Origin: Bacteroidota bacterium
Lineage (GTDB): Bacteria > Bacteroidota > Ignavibacteria > Kryptoniales > JAKASW01
Assembly (NCBI GenBank): GCA_023381615.1
Contig: JAMCQL010000067.1
Location: forward strand, 1-64,000
DNA: 64,000 nt
Reading direction: 5' to 3'
In this document: one piece after another, positions 33,342 through 40,826 of the stretch
Numbering within the stretch: position 1 is the stretch's first letter
Layout of the letters: the number at the start of each line of letters is the position of its first letter
Notes under the pieces: generated by a model
The model's input: only the letters and a program-made list of their open reading frames with translations
Databases searched by the model: none
Told to the model about the DNA's origin: nothing
Program-made: the position numbers and the translations under genes

Positions 33342-34145
33342 ATGGTTGCGTTATTTGTGGTCACGACAATAATCGTTTTTCTGGTTATCGATTATTTCGT
33401 ACAGCGCGCTGAAAAGCGCAAAGCCGCACTCGCCCCCGCAGCTCAAGTTTCGGCAAAGGCGCGGTTCGTCATTCCGAAGGGGTATTTCTTCGGAAAAGGT
33501 CACACGTGGGTTGAACTTTTGTCGAATGGTTCAACAAGGATAGGACTTGATGATTTCGTCCAGAAAATTTTGGGACCAATCGATCAAGTCAGCGTCGTCC
33601 TGGTAAACAACGAAGTTGTGAAAGGCGGCAAGCTCTTCACAATCAAACAGGGAAATAAAGAGATGTCTTTTCGCGCTCCTATTTCCGGAAGAATAGTCGC
33701 CTTCAATAACGAACTCACGCATCTTCCCGATATGATCAAGAAAGAGCCGTACAAAAATGGATGGGTGGCAATGATCGAGCCGAGCGATCTCGCCGGAGAG
33801 ATCAAGCAGCTCTCTATCGGGAACGAGGCGGCCCAATGGCTCAAAGAAGAAATAAAAAGATTCAGAAATTTCATAACCGTGCAGACGGCGGCAATTGCTT
33901 CTTCGGGTTCTCCTTCTCTTGTCCCGCAAATGCGGGATCCTCTACGAGTCCTCCACGAGTTTATCAACTCGAAGAGTTGTAAACCAACGGTCGACGAGTC
34001 GTTGACCTTCGGGACCGGAGTAACGCTGATGGATGGCGGCATTCCGGTTAACGATGTATTGGAACATTCCTCGCAGGAAGTTTGGCAGATGTTTGAGAAT
34101 GATTTCCTTGCTTCAGAGAACGCTAAAGCACGAACTAACTCTTAG
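33342..34145 (+). CDS. Membrane-anchored GcvH-like protein, first copy
   Basis: The 267-residue protein begins with one transmembrane helix (M-V-A-L-F-V-V-T-T-I-I-V-F-L-V-I-D-Y-F) and a basic cytoplasmic boundary. Residues about 45-165 have the GcvH fold: H-T-W-V-E, R-I-G-L-D-D-F, M-S-F-R-A-P-I-S-G-R-I-V-A-F-N and E-P-Y-K-N-G-W. In true GcvH the lipoyl lysine lies seven residues before the A-P of A-P-V-S-G; here that position is Asn and the nearest Lys is one place later, so lipoylation is doubtful. The linker at about 190-225 is built from palindromic DNA. The C-terminus has G-V-T-L-M-D-G-G, shared with the second copy. A ribosome binding site (ggagg) precedes the ATG. It heads the redox operon. 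Confidence 0.8.
   Translation: MVALFVVTTIIVFLVIDYFVQRAEKRKAALAPAAQVSAKARFVIPKGYFFGKGHTWVELLSNGSTRIGLDDFVQKILGPIDQVSVVLVNNEVVKGGKLFTIKQGNKEMSFRAPISGRIVAFNNELTHLPDMIKKEPYKNGWVAMIEPSDLAGEIKQLSIGNEAAQWLKEEIKRFRNFITVQTAAIASSGSPSLVPQMRDPLRVLHEFINSKSCKPTVDESLTFGTGVTLMDGGIPVNDVLEHSSQEVWQMFENDFLASENAKARTNS
33922..34008. repeat. Palindromes inside the GcvH-like gene linker
   Basis: Three palindromes lie in a row within the coding frame: TCCCGCAAATGCGGGA (33922-33937), CAACTCGAAGAGTTG (33966-33980) and the imperfect GGTCGACGAGTCGTTGACC (33990-34008). They encode the stretch between the GcvH domain and the C-terminal L-M-D-G-G motif. Confidence 0.7.
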
Positions 34146-34171
34146 TCTTCAATCGAAAAGGGAGAATCGAA

Positions 34172-34951
34172 ATGGAAAAGCAGGTTGGAATTTTAGTAGA
34201 TACGACGCAGTGCATAGGATGCATGGCATGCGAGGATGCCTGTGCGGACAGGTGGGGATTTCCCCACACGGACGTACACGAACTTTCGTGCGAAAAGAAC
34301 ACGGTGGTACAGCAGTGGGGTGAGACGTATGTCCCGAGGCTTTGCATGCACTGCGAAAATCCGGCGTGCGCTTCAGTTTGTCCGGTCGGAGCGCTTCACA
34401 AAACAGCGGAAGGGCCTGTGATTTATGATGTAAACAAGTGCATCGGATGCCGCTACTGCATGCAGTCCTGTCCGTTCCAGGTCCCAAAGTACCAGTGGAA
34501 CAAACCGAATCCGAAAGTCACGAAGTGCGACATGTGTTTCGACAGGATCGAAAAAGGGAAACAGCCCGCATGCGTCGAGGCGTGCCCCGCGCAGGCGCGC
34601 ATATTCGGATATCGCGATGAACTTCTCCAAGAAGCGGACAAGCGAATAAAACAGAATCCTCAGACTTACATTCAACATATTTTTGGAAAGACTGAAGTAG
34701 GCGGGACTTCTACCGTATATCTCGCCGGTATGGATTTCGCGAAATTAGGTTTCAAGACCGATCTTCCAAAGACTGCGCTTCCGCAGTACACATGGAATAT
34801 TATGTCGAAGATTCCGGACTATGTCCTCTGGGGCGGCACCCTGATGACCGGCTTCTGGTGGCTGACAAATCGCAAGAAGCAAGTTGCCGAATATGAAGAA
34901 AGGCTGAAGCATGGGAAGTCCGACGGCAGCAGCAATGAGAACAAACGGTAA
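34172..34951 (+). CDS. Four-cluster ferredoxin subunit (HybA/PsrB-like)
   Basis: The 259-residue protein has four sets of cysteines for 4Fe-4S clusters: C-I-G-C-M-A-C-E-D-A-C, C-M-H-C-E-N-P-A-C-A-S-V-C-P, C-I-G-C-R-Y-C-M-Q-S-C-P-F-Q-V-P, and C-D-M-C-F with C-V-E-A-C-P-A. A C-terminal hydrophobic segment (Y-V-L-W-G-G-T-L-M-T-G-F-W-W-L) probably anchors it to the membrane, as in HybA. There is no Tat signal, so it should face the cytoplasm. It passes electrons between the NrfD-like subunit and an unknown partner. No molybdopterin or hydrogenase catalytic subunit is encoded beside it. Confidence 0.9.
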   Translation: MEKQVGILVDTTQCIGCMACEDACADRWGFPHTDVHELSCEKNTVVQQWGETYVPRLCMHCENPACASVCPVGALHKTAEGPVIYDVNKCIGCRYCMQSCPFQVPKYQWNKPNPKVTKCDMCFDRIEKGKQPACVEACPAQARIFGYRDELLQEADKRIKQNPQTYIQHIFGKTEVGGTSTVYLAGMDFAKLGFKTDLPKTALPQYTWNIMSKIPDYVLWGGTLMTGFWWLTNRKKQVAEYEERLKHGKSDGSSNENKR

Positions 34952-35074
34952 ACCATCAGTGAAGAACCTTGCGAAGGTTGCCGGCCTCTGTCGAGTCTCT
35001 CGGACTTTTCGAGTTTCGAACCTTCGCAAGGTTAAATTATCCCTGATGGATTACAACAAATGGTAAACCACTGG
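34940..35074. repeat. Palindromic insertion between ferredoxin and NrfD genes, with flanking duplication
   Basis: AACCTTGCGAAGGTT (34965-34979) and its exact reverse complement AACCTTCGCAAGGTT (35019-35033) bracket a short core. Outside them the end of the ferredoxin gene (aacaaacggtaaaccatcag, 34940-34959) is repeated as aacaaatggtaaaccactgg (35055-35074). This looks like an insertion with a duplicated target or a local duplication. Confidence 0.65.
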
Positions 35075-35082
35075 AGAAAAAA

Positions 35083-36324
35083 ATGAATAAGAATAGTTTC
35101 TTTTTGAAAATTGTGGATTGGTTCAAGCACATGACATTTTGGAAATCCGTGTTTCTGGTACTGGTGGCGGCAGGGATATACTCAACTGTCGTGCGATTTG
35201 TATTCGGACTCGGTGCAGCAACTAATTTGAGCGACAATTTCCCGTGGGGATTGTGGATCGGCTTCGATGTCTTGTGCGGTGTCGGATTGGCAGCCGGCGG
35301 ATTCGTAGTTGCAGCCGCGGTCTATATTTTCCATCTTGATGATTACAAAGCTATAGTTCGGCCTGCGGTTTTGACAGCATTTCTCGGCTATGTCCTTGTC
35401 ATTGTCGCGTTGATGTTTGACCTCGGAAGGCCGTGGAACATCTGGCATCCTTTGGTGATGTGGAACCCTCACTCCGTAATGTTCGAAGTAGCGTGGTGCG
35501 TCATTCTTTATACGGCGGTGCTCGCTTTGGAATTCAGTCCGATGGTGTTCGAGCGTTTCAGGATGGAGAAAGCCGGCAAAATTGTGCATAGCATAATTGT
35601 TCCGCTCGTGATTCTGGGCGTTATGCTCTCGACGCTTCACCAGTCTTCACTCGGCTCTCTTTACCTAATCACACCGGAAAAAACTTATCCGCTCTGGTAT
35701 TCTTGGAATCTGCCGTTCTTTTTCTTCTTGTCTGCGGTCGCAGTCGGCCCGGCGATGGTAACGATCGAGTCTTTCTTGAGCTCACGTGCATTTCAACGCG
35801 AGATTGAGATGCCGATTCTGTCGCGTCTCGGCAAAGTCTCTGCCGTAGCTCTTGCAGTCTACCTCGTGTTGAAGATCGAAGACGCCATCAACTACAATCT
35901 GTTCCCGTACATTTTTACTTTCAATTTGGAGGGGATTCTCTACTGGGCCGAGATAATTGTTGGCGTCATTTTGCCGATAGTGCTCCTGACAATTCCGAAA
36001 GTCAGAGAAAACAAACGCGGTTTGTTTTACAGTGCGATCCTTGTCGTAACGGGTTTTGTGTTGAACAGGATGGATGTCAGTGTGACAGCGCTCGAGCGCC
36101 ATTACGGCACAAACTATTTCCCGAGCTGGATGGAAATTTCGGTAACGCTCATGATCGTCGCGCTCGGCTTTGCTGCATTCAAATTAGCGGCGAAAAATCT
36201 CGCGGTGTTTCCAAAGGAAGCTCATGCTGAAGCGCCTGCTCATGCGGAAAGTTATGAGGTCGTCGTCGTCGAAGACGAAGCACAGCTTCGGAACATTTCG
36301 TCATTCGGAATGGAAGCTAAGTGA
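35083..36324 (+). CDS. NrfD/HybB-type quinone-interacting membrane subunit
   Basis: The 413-residue protein has about nine to ten transmembrane helices. Blocks typical of HybB/NrfD are F-P-W-G-L-W-I-G-F-D-V-L-C-G-V-G-L-A-A-G-G-F, D-L-G-R-P-W-N-I-W-H-P and L-S-T-L-H-Q-S-S-L-G-S-L. Such subunits reduce or oxidise menaquinone and carry electrons to the ferredoxin subunit, in some complexes coupled to proton movement. The C-terminus is a soluble acidic tail (V-V-V-V-E-D-E-A-Q-L). The gene follows the ferredoxin subunit and precedes the second GcvH-like gene. Confidence 0.9.
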   Translation: MNKNSFFLKIVDWFKHMTFWKSVFLVLVAAGIYSTVVRFVFGLGAATNLSDNFPWGLWIGFDVLCGVGLAAGGFVVAAAVYIFHLDDYKAIVRPAVLTAFLGYVLVIVALMFDLGRPWNIWHPLVMWNPHSVMFEVAWCVILYTAVLALEFSPMVFERFRMEKAGKIVHSIIVPLVILGVMLSTLHQSSLGSLYLITPEKTYPLWYSWNLPFFFFLSAVAVGPAMVTIESFLSSRAFQREIEMPILSRLGKVSAVALAVYLVLKIEDAINYNLFPYIFTFNLEGILYWAEIIVGVILPIVLLTIPKVRENKRGLFYSAILVVTGFVLNRMDVSVTALERHYGTNYFPSWMEISVTLMIVALGFAAFKLAAKNLAVFPKEAHAEAPAHAESYEVVVVEDEAQLRNISSFGMEAK

Positions 36325-36364
36325 TTGAGTTGAATTGCTAAACATGCGAGGAGGCGAATACATC

Positions 36365-37279
36365 ATGTCCACAGGATCCTTTGGACAGGGAAATAGGACG
36401 ATGAGCAGAGTGATACCTGAAGGTGAACTTAACTGCATTTGGATGGAAGCAGGACTTGTGTCTTACAAGCTGTGCGATCGGAGTTACGACTGCGAAAACT
36501 GCCCATTCGATCAGGTCATGCGCATGCAGTCCCGTTCTGCCTCCAGCCCGGCAGTGGAGCAAAAGAAAGATGCGGAGGAGACAAAGCCGGGAAAGAAAAC
36601 ATACACGAGTCACGAGACTTTAGTTAATCTGATAAGTGACCTTTTCTCTCCTCCTTTGTCTGTGCCGCTTCCCGGCGACAGAATGTACTCACGCAACCAT
36701 GTTTGGATGAAACGAGTGGAAGAGAACTTGTACCGCGTTGGGATAGACCACTACGCGGCATATTTCTTGGAAAGTATCCAGAGCATAGTTCTCCCGCAGG
36801 CGAACAGCGTCTCTTCACGGAATAATCCTTGCGCGTGGATACTCTGTGAAGACGGAACGATTGCCGTTCGTTCTCCGCTAAATGGAAAGACCGTGAGGAG
36901 TAATTTGAAACTCAAAGACTCTGCATACCTCGTTAACAAAGATCCGTATGATTCCGGTTGGATAAGCGAAGTCGGAATTGAAGGACAGAAAAGTCTGCCG
37001 AAAGACTGCTGCGATGCCGCCGGGATGGAGTCGTTATGCAGCAGCCAGTTTCAGCAATTGAAGCAGGACCTCATAGCTGACTTTTATCGCAAACGTCGGG
37101 TCTCGGCAGAACATAGCCGTCAGTTTTTGCAGGACCTCATAGCTAACCTCGATCGCAAACCGCCGTCTTTAGGCGTGACTCTAATGGACGGCGGGATGCG
37201 CCCCAGGAATTTGAAAGATGTTCTTGGCTCAGAAAACTTTGTGTCGTTTCTGCAAAAATTGCTGTCGATAAAAATCTAA
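36365..37279 (+). CDS. GcvH-like protein, second copy, with N-terminal cysteine motif
   Basis: About 304 residues. I choose ATG 36365 because GAGGAGG lies 10 bases upstream; the frame is open from 36335. Near the N-terminus is C-I-W-M-E-A-G followed by L-C-D-R-S-Y-D-C-E-N-C-P-F-D, a cysteine set seen in GcvH-like proteins of redox loci. The GcvH fold covers about 100-210 (H-V-W-M-K-R, R-V-G-I-D-H-Y, A-V-R-S-P-L-N-G, D-P-Y-D-S-G-W). The lipoyl position is Asp (E-D-G-T-I-A-V-R-S-P), so it cannot be lipoylated. A short internal duplication (Q-D-L-I-A-D-F-Y-R-K / Q-D-L-I-A-N-L-D-R-K) precedes the C-terminal G-V-T-L-M-D-G-G shared with the first copy. It has no membrane helix. Confidence 0.8.
   Translation: MSTGSFGQGNRTMSRVIPEGELNCIWMEAGLVSYKLCDRSYDCENCPFDQVMRMQSRSASSPAVEQKKDAEETKPGKKTYTSHETLVNLISDLFSPPLSVPLPGDRMYSRNHVWMKRVEENLYRVGIDHYAAYFLESIQSIVLPQANSVSSRNNPCAWILCEDGTIAVRSPLNGKTVRSNLKLKDSAYLVNKDPYDSGWISEVGIEGQKSLPKDCCDAAGMESLCSSQFQQLKQDLIADFYRKRRVSAEHSRQFLQDLIANLDRKPPSLGVTLMDGGMRPRNLKDVLGSENFVSFLQKLLSIKI
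36367..36386 (+). repeat. AGGATCCT palindrome at the start of the second GcvH-like gene
   Basis: GTCCACAGGATCCTTTGGAC, read in frame directly after the start codon as S-T-G-S-F-G-Q. Same frame as the copies at 38474 and 42698. Confidence 0.7.
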
Positions 37280-37457
37280 TTACCGCTCGCGGAATTATGC
37301 CACATTCCTCACCAATTCCGCGACGCCGCAAAGCCTATTTTCATCATTACCCGTAAAAGCATCCCAATTTTGCCCGATTTAAGCGAGAGTAACTCTGATA
37401 TTCAGCCTCTTCACGGCATAACAATTGTCCGAATAAGAACGAGAGCATAGGTATTAT

Positions 37458-39104
37458 ATGCGGATCACAAAATTTTTAGCCTTCAGGCTTTTTATAATTG
37501 TGCTTCTCGTGATGCTCGCCGCTACAGCGATCTTCACGACAGTAATGCTTAACTGGCATTCCGAAAAATATCTCCAGATTACTACCGACTGGGCTTTGAG
37601 GACGAGCGACCTTATCAAGAGATCGACACACTACAGCATGCTCGAGAACAGGCGTGAGGATATTTATCAAACAATAACGACGCTTGGCTCGGAGCCGGGC
37701 ATCGAGGCGATTCGCATTTATAACAAGAAGGGTGAGATAACTTTCTCGACAATAAATTCCGAGGTCGGCAAGTATGTCGACATGAGCGCCGAAGCATGCA
37801 ATGCCTGTCATGTACCCGGAAAAGTGCCGATGTCGCATGGCACTAATGCGCTCACAAGAATTTTCACGTCGCCCAAAGGTTACCGGGTTTTGGGCGTGAT
37901 CACTCCGATCAAAAACGAACCAAGCTGTTATAATGCAGACTGTCATGTTCATCCGAAGTCACAAACGGTGCTCGGCGTTCTCGATGTGATGCTGCCGCTG
38001 AAAGGACTCGATGCGGACCTTGCAGAGCTGCGCAACTCCTCTTATGTCAGCGGCGCACTGATGGTTGTAAGTGTCACGGCCTTTGCGGGAATTTTTATAT
38101 GGATCATGGTAAATATTCCTGTGCGGAAGCTGACACTCGGAACGCAGGAAATCATCAAAGGCAATCTCGACTACAGAATAAACGTTCATTCCTCGGATGA
38201 AATCGGCGCCCTTGCCGCGTCGTTCAACAAGATGACCGAAGAATTAAGCCGCGCCAGAGACGAGTTGACGCAGTGGGCTCAAACGCTCGAAGAAAGAGTC
38301 GAGCAAAAGACAGATGAATTGCGTCGAGCGTTGTCGAACATGGTACAGATGGAGAAGATGGCTTCGCTCGGAAAACTTGCTGCAAGCGTGGCTCACGAGT
38401 TAAATAACCCTCTTGCGGGTATTCTGGCGTATGCAAAGCTTTTGAAGAAGAAGATCGGCAAGAGAAGCCTTCGGTCCGAAGGATCCTTTGGACAAGAGGA
38501 TGCCAAAGAGATCGAGAGTGAGCTTGGGATGATTGCGGACGAGAGCGCCCGCTGCGGCAACATCGTGAACAACCTCTTGCTCTTCTCGCGACAGAAAGTC
38601 GGGGACTTTCAACCGCAGAATCTTGCAGGGATCATCGAGCAAAGTCTTAAGCTTATCGCTCATCATCTGACGATGAGCAATGTTAAGTGTGAGATCAAAC
38701 TGCCAAGCGAGCCGGTGGAGATTATCTGCGATCCTCAGCAAATTGAGCAGGCATTGCTCGCCCTCGAAATAAATTCCATCGAGGCGATGCCGGAAGGCGG
38801 AAATCTGGAAGTTGAAATGGAATTACTTAACAAAGAAAACGCAGTGCGGATTAAAGTTGTTGATACCGGAATCGGGATAAATGCGGAGGACCTCGATCAC
38901 ATTTTTGAGCCGTTTTTTACCACAAAGAAAGACGGGAAGGGCACCGGGCTGGGGCTCGCAGTGGTTCATGGCATCGTGGAACGCCACAATGGACAAATCG
39001 AGGTGCAATCAAAGGTAAATTTAGGCACAACCTTCACAATTACATTGCCTCTGAACCCTAACATCGCAGGAGCTGCAAAGCTTTCAGGTGCACAAAAGAA
39101 TTGA
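37458..39104 (+). CDS. Membrane sensor histidine kinase with c-haem-like sensor domain
   Basis: The 548-residue protein has an N-terminal helix (about 8-30) and an extracytoplasmic sensor domain (about 35-190). This domain holds the haem-type motifs C-N-A-C-H at 114-118 and C-Y-N-A-D-C-H at 157-163 (CX4CH). After a second helix (about 194-217) comes a HAMP domain, then a coiled coil. The HisKA dimerisation domain has phosphoacceptor His313 in V-A-H-E-L-N-N-P-L. The ATPase domain has N-box E-I-N-S-I-E-A and D-T-G-I-G-I and G-T-G-L-G-L-A. The HisKA hairpin contains an extra R-S-E-G-S-F-G-Q from a DNA palindrome. It probably senses redox state or a gas ligand by haem and signals to the adjacent response regulator. 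Confidence 0.9.
   Translation: MRITKFLAFRLFIIVLLVMLAATAIFTTVMLNWHSEKYLQITTDWALRTSDLIKRSTHYSMLENRREDIYQTITTLGSEPGIEAIRIYNKKGEITFSTINSEVGKYVDMSAEACNACHVPGKVPMSHGTNALTRIFTSPKGYRVLGVITPIKNEPSCYNADCHVHPKSQTVLGVLDVMLPLKGLDADLAELRNSSYVSGALMVVSVTAFAGIFIWIMVNIPVRKLTLGTQEIIKGNLDYRINVHSSDEIGALAASFNKMTEELSRARDELTQWAQTLEERVEQKTDELRRALSNMVQMEKMASLGKLAASVAHELNNPLAGILAYAKLLKKKIGKRSLRSEGSFGQEDAKEIESELGMIADESARCGNIVNNLLLFSRQKVGDFQPQNLAGIIEQSLKLIAHHLTMSNVKCEIKLPSEPVEIICDPQQIEQALLALEINSIEAMPEGGNLEVEMELLNKENAVRIKVVDTGIGINAEDLDHIFEPFFTTKKDGKGTGLGLAVVHGIVERHNGQIEVQSKVNLGTTFTITLPLNPNIAGAAKLSGAQKN
38474..38493 (+). repeat. AGGATCCT palindrome inside the histidine kinase gene
   Basis: GTCCGAAGGATCCTTTGGAC, read in frame as S-E-G-S-F-G-Q within the loop between the two HisKA helices, about seven residues more than relatives normally have there. 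Confidence 0.75.
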
Positions 39105-39113
39105 GATAAGAAC

Positions 39114-40478
39114 ATGACGAACAATCAGAAGACGCAACAATCGAGCATCTTAGTGGTCGACGACGAATTGTCGGTCCGCGATTCGCTGAGCAAATGGTTT
39201 AAGGAAGACGGCTATCGAGTTGGCGCGGCGGAAAATGCGAATCGCGCTCTGAGTTTAATGAATGAAGGACCGTGGGATGTGATACTTCTCGACATCAAAA
39301 TGCCGGGAATGGACGGACTCGAGCTGCAGAAGCGGCTTAAGGAAATCGACAAGGAAGCGGCGATCATCATGGTTACTGCGTTTGCCGCTGTCGACAGCGC
39401 GGTACAGGCTCTGAAGGAAGGGGCTTTCGATTACATTACCAAGCCCGTTGACCCCGAGCATTTGTCTCATCTCGTCCAAAATGCGCTCAGGACCAAGAAG
39501 TTGACGGATGAGAATTGGCGTCTGCGGCAGCAGATGTCGGAGCTTTCTGGAGTCGAAGAAATTGTCGGTGAAAGTCCGCAGATGAAAAAAGTCATCGACC
39601 TTGCAAAGACGGTAGCGCAGACCGATACGACTGCCATGATTCGCGGAGAAAGCGGGACGGGGAAGGAACTCATTGCGAGAATGATTCATGCCAACAGCGC
39701 GCGGAAATACTTTCCGATAATAGTCGTCAATTGCGGAGCCGTTCCTGAAACTTTGTTGGAGAGCGAACTCTTCGGACACGAGAAAGGTGCGTTCACAGGT
39801 GCGCAGTTTCGTCGAAAGGGAAAATTTGAAATGGCGGATGGCGGAACTGTTTTCCTTGACGAGATTGGAACAATCAGCCAGAAGATGCAAGTGCAGCTGC
39901 TGCGCGTCCTGGAATCGAAGCAGTTCACACGGGTCGGCGGCAATGAAATAATTTCGAGTGACTTCAGGGTAATTTGCGCCACCAATCGCGATCTCGAAGC
40001 TGCGATTGCTGATAAAAGTTTCCGCGAGGATTTGTATTACCGTCTCAATGTTTTTACGATTTTCATTCCGCCGCTCCGGGAGAGGCGCGTTGATATCCCG
40101 CCTTTGGTAAATCATTTCATAAAAGAGTATGCGACTTCCATGAACAAGCCGATGCTCGATATAGATCCTGAGGCGATGGATCTGCTGATTCGAAACAGGT
40201 GGCCCGGTAACATTCGCGAATTGGAAAACGTGATCGAAAGAGCGATGGTTCTGGCAAAACCACCGGCGATTCGGCGAGAAGATTTACCTTTTCAACTCTC
40301 TCAGACGCAAGAGGAGAATGGAGCTCAAGATGATTCTCTCGCGGGAGCAGAGAAAGTGCACATTGCTCGAGTGCTTGATAAGATGGGCTGGAACATAACG
40401 CGAGCTGCAGAAGTGCTCAGTATCGACAGAGTCACCCTGTACAGCAAGATTTCAAAATACGGCATAAAGAAGCCGTGA
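39114..40478 (+). CDS. NtrC-family sigma-54 response regulator
   Basis: The 454-residue protein has a receiver domain (about 10-125) with phosphoacceptor Asp60 in L-L-D-I-K-M-P-G-M-D-G and the Lys in T-K-P-V-D. The AAA+ domain follows, with Walker A G-E-S-G-T-G-K-E, the sigma-54 contact loop G-A-F-T-G-A at 225-230, Walker B G-G-T-V-F-L-D-E-I-G and the arginine-finger region. A Fis-type helix-turn-helix closes the protein (I-T-R-A-A-E-V-L-S-I-D-R-V-T-L-Y). It starts 10 bases after the kinase gene and is its obvious partner. Target promoters should need RpoN; I did not find a clear -24/-12 site before the redox operon. Confidence 0.95.
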   Translation: MTNNQKTQQSSILVVDDELSVRDSLSKWFKEDGYRVGAAENANRALSLMNEGPWDVILLDIKMPGMDGLELQKRLKEIDKEAAIIMVTAFAAVDSAVQALKEGAFDYITKPVDPEHLSHLVQNALRTKKLTDENWRLRQQMSELSGVEEIVGESPQMKKVIDLAKTVAQTDTTAMIRGESGTGKELIARMIHANSARKYFPIIVVNCGAVPETLLESELFGHEKGAFTGAQFRRKGKFEMADGGTVFLDEIGTISQKMQVQLLRVLESKQFTRVGGNEIISSDFRVICATNRDLEAAIADKSFREDLYYRLNVFTIFIPPLRERRVDIPPLVNHFIKEYATSMNKPMLDIDPEAMDLLIRNRWPGNIRELENVIERAMVLAKPPAIRREDLPFQLSQTQEENGAQDDSLAGAEKVHIARVLDKMGWNITRAAEVLSIDRVTLYSKISKYGIKKP

Positions 40479-40484
40479 AGTCCC

Positions 40485-40807
40485 GCAAAGTGCATAGGCG
40501 TCAACCTAAGAATCTGCGGGTTTACAATATTGAGAATAAAATCATAACAAATTTGAACGAATACTGAGGAAATTGTTAATCCTCTACGAGGATTTATCAA
40601 TGTAAAATAAACTCTTTTCTACAACAGTTTGACCTCTACGAGGTCTAAAAATATCGTAGATGTTTAATTATTGTAGAGACAAACAAACCCAACAAATACA
40701 GTATCCTCGTAGAGGATAAATAAATATTTTTAACAGGTAAAGGTTAAAAGATTATAGAAGTTAGAAGGTTCGGAAGAAAAATTAAGTTGACGCCTATGCG
40801 CAAAGTG
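40485..40807. mobile_element. 305-bp MITE-like element with 9-bp target duplication
   Basis: The element spans 40494-40798. Its ends are perfect 13-bp inverted repeats, CATAGGCGTCAAC at the left and GTTGACGCCTATG at the right. It is flanked by the direct repeat CGCAAAGTG (40485-40493 and 40799-40807). Inside are three copies of an 11-bp palindromic word, CCTCTACGAGG at 40581 and 40633 and its reverse complement at 40704. No open frame of note. It lies between the response regulator and the archaemetzincin gene. Confidence 0.85.
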
Positions 40808-40826
40808 GGATGAGCCCATAGCTTAA

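Noticed and set aside
33342-34145. Glycine cleavage H protein function
   Set aside because: The lipoyl lysine is not at its normal position, there is a membrane anchor, and no other glycine cleavage genes are nearby.
40579-40716. Three copies of CCTCTACGAGG as a possible CRISPR-like array
   Set aside because: Repeats are only 11 bp, spacing is uneven, one copy is inverted, and they lie inside a clear transposon-like element.
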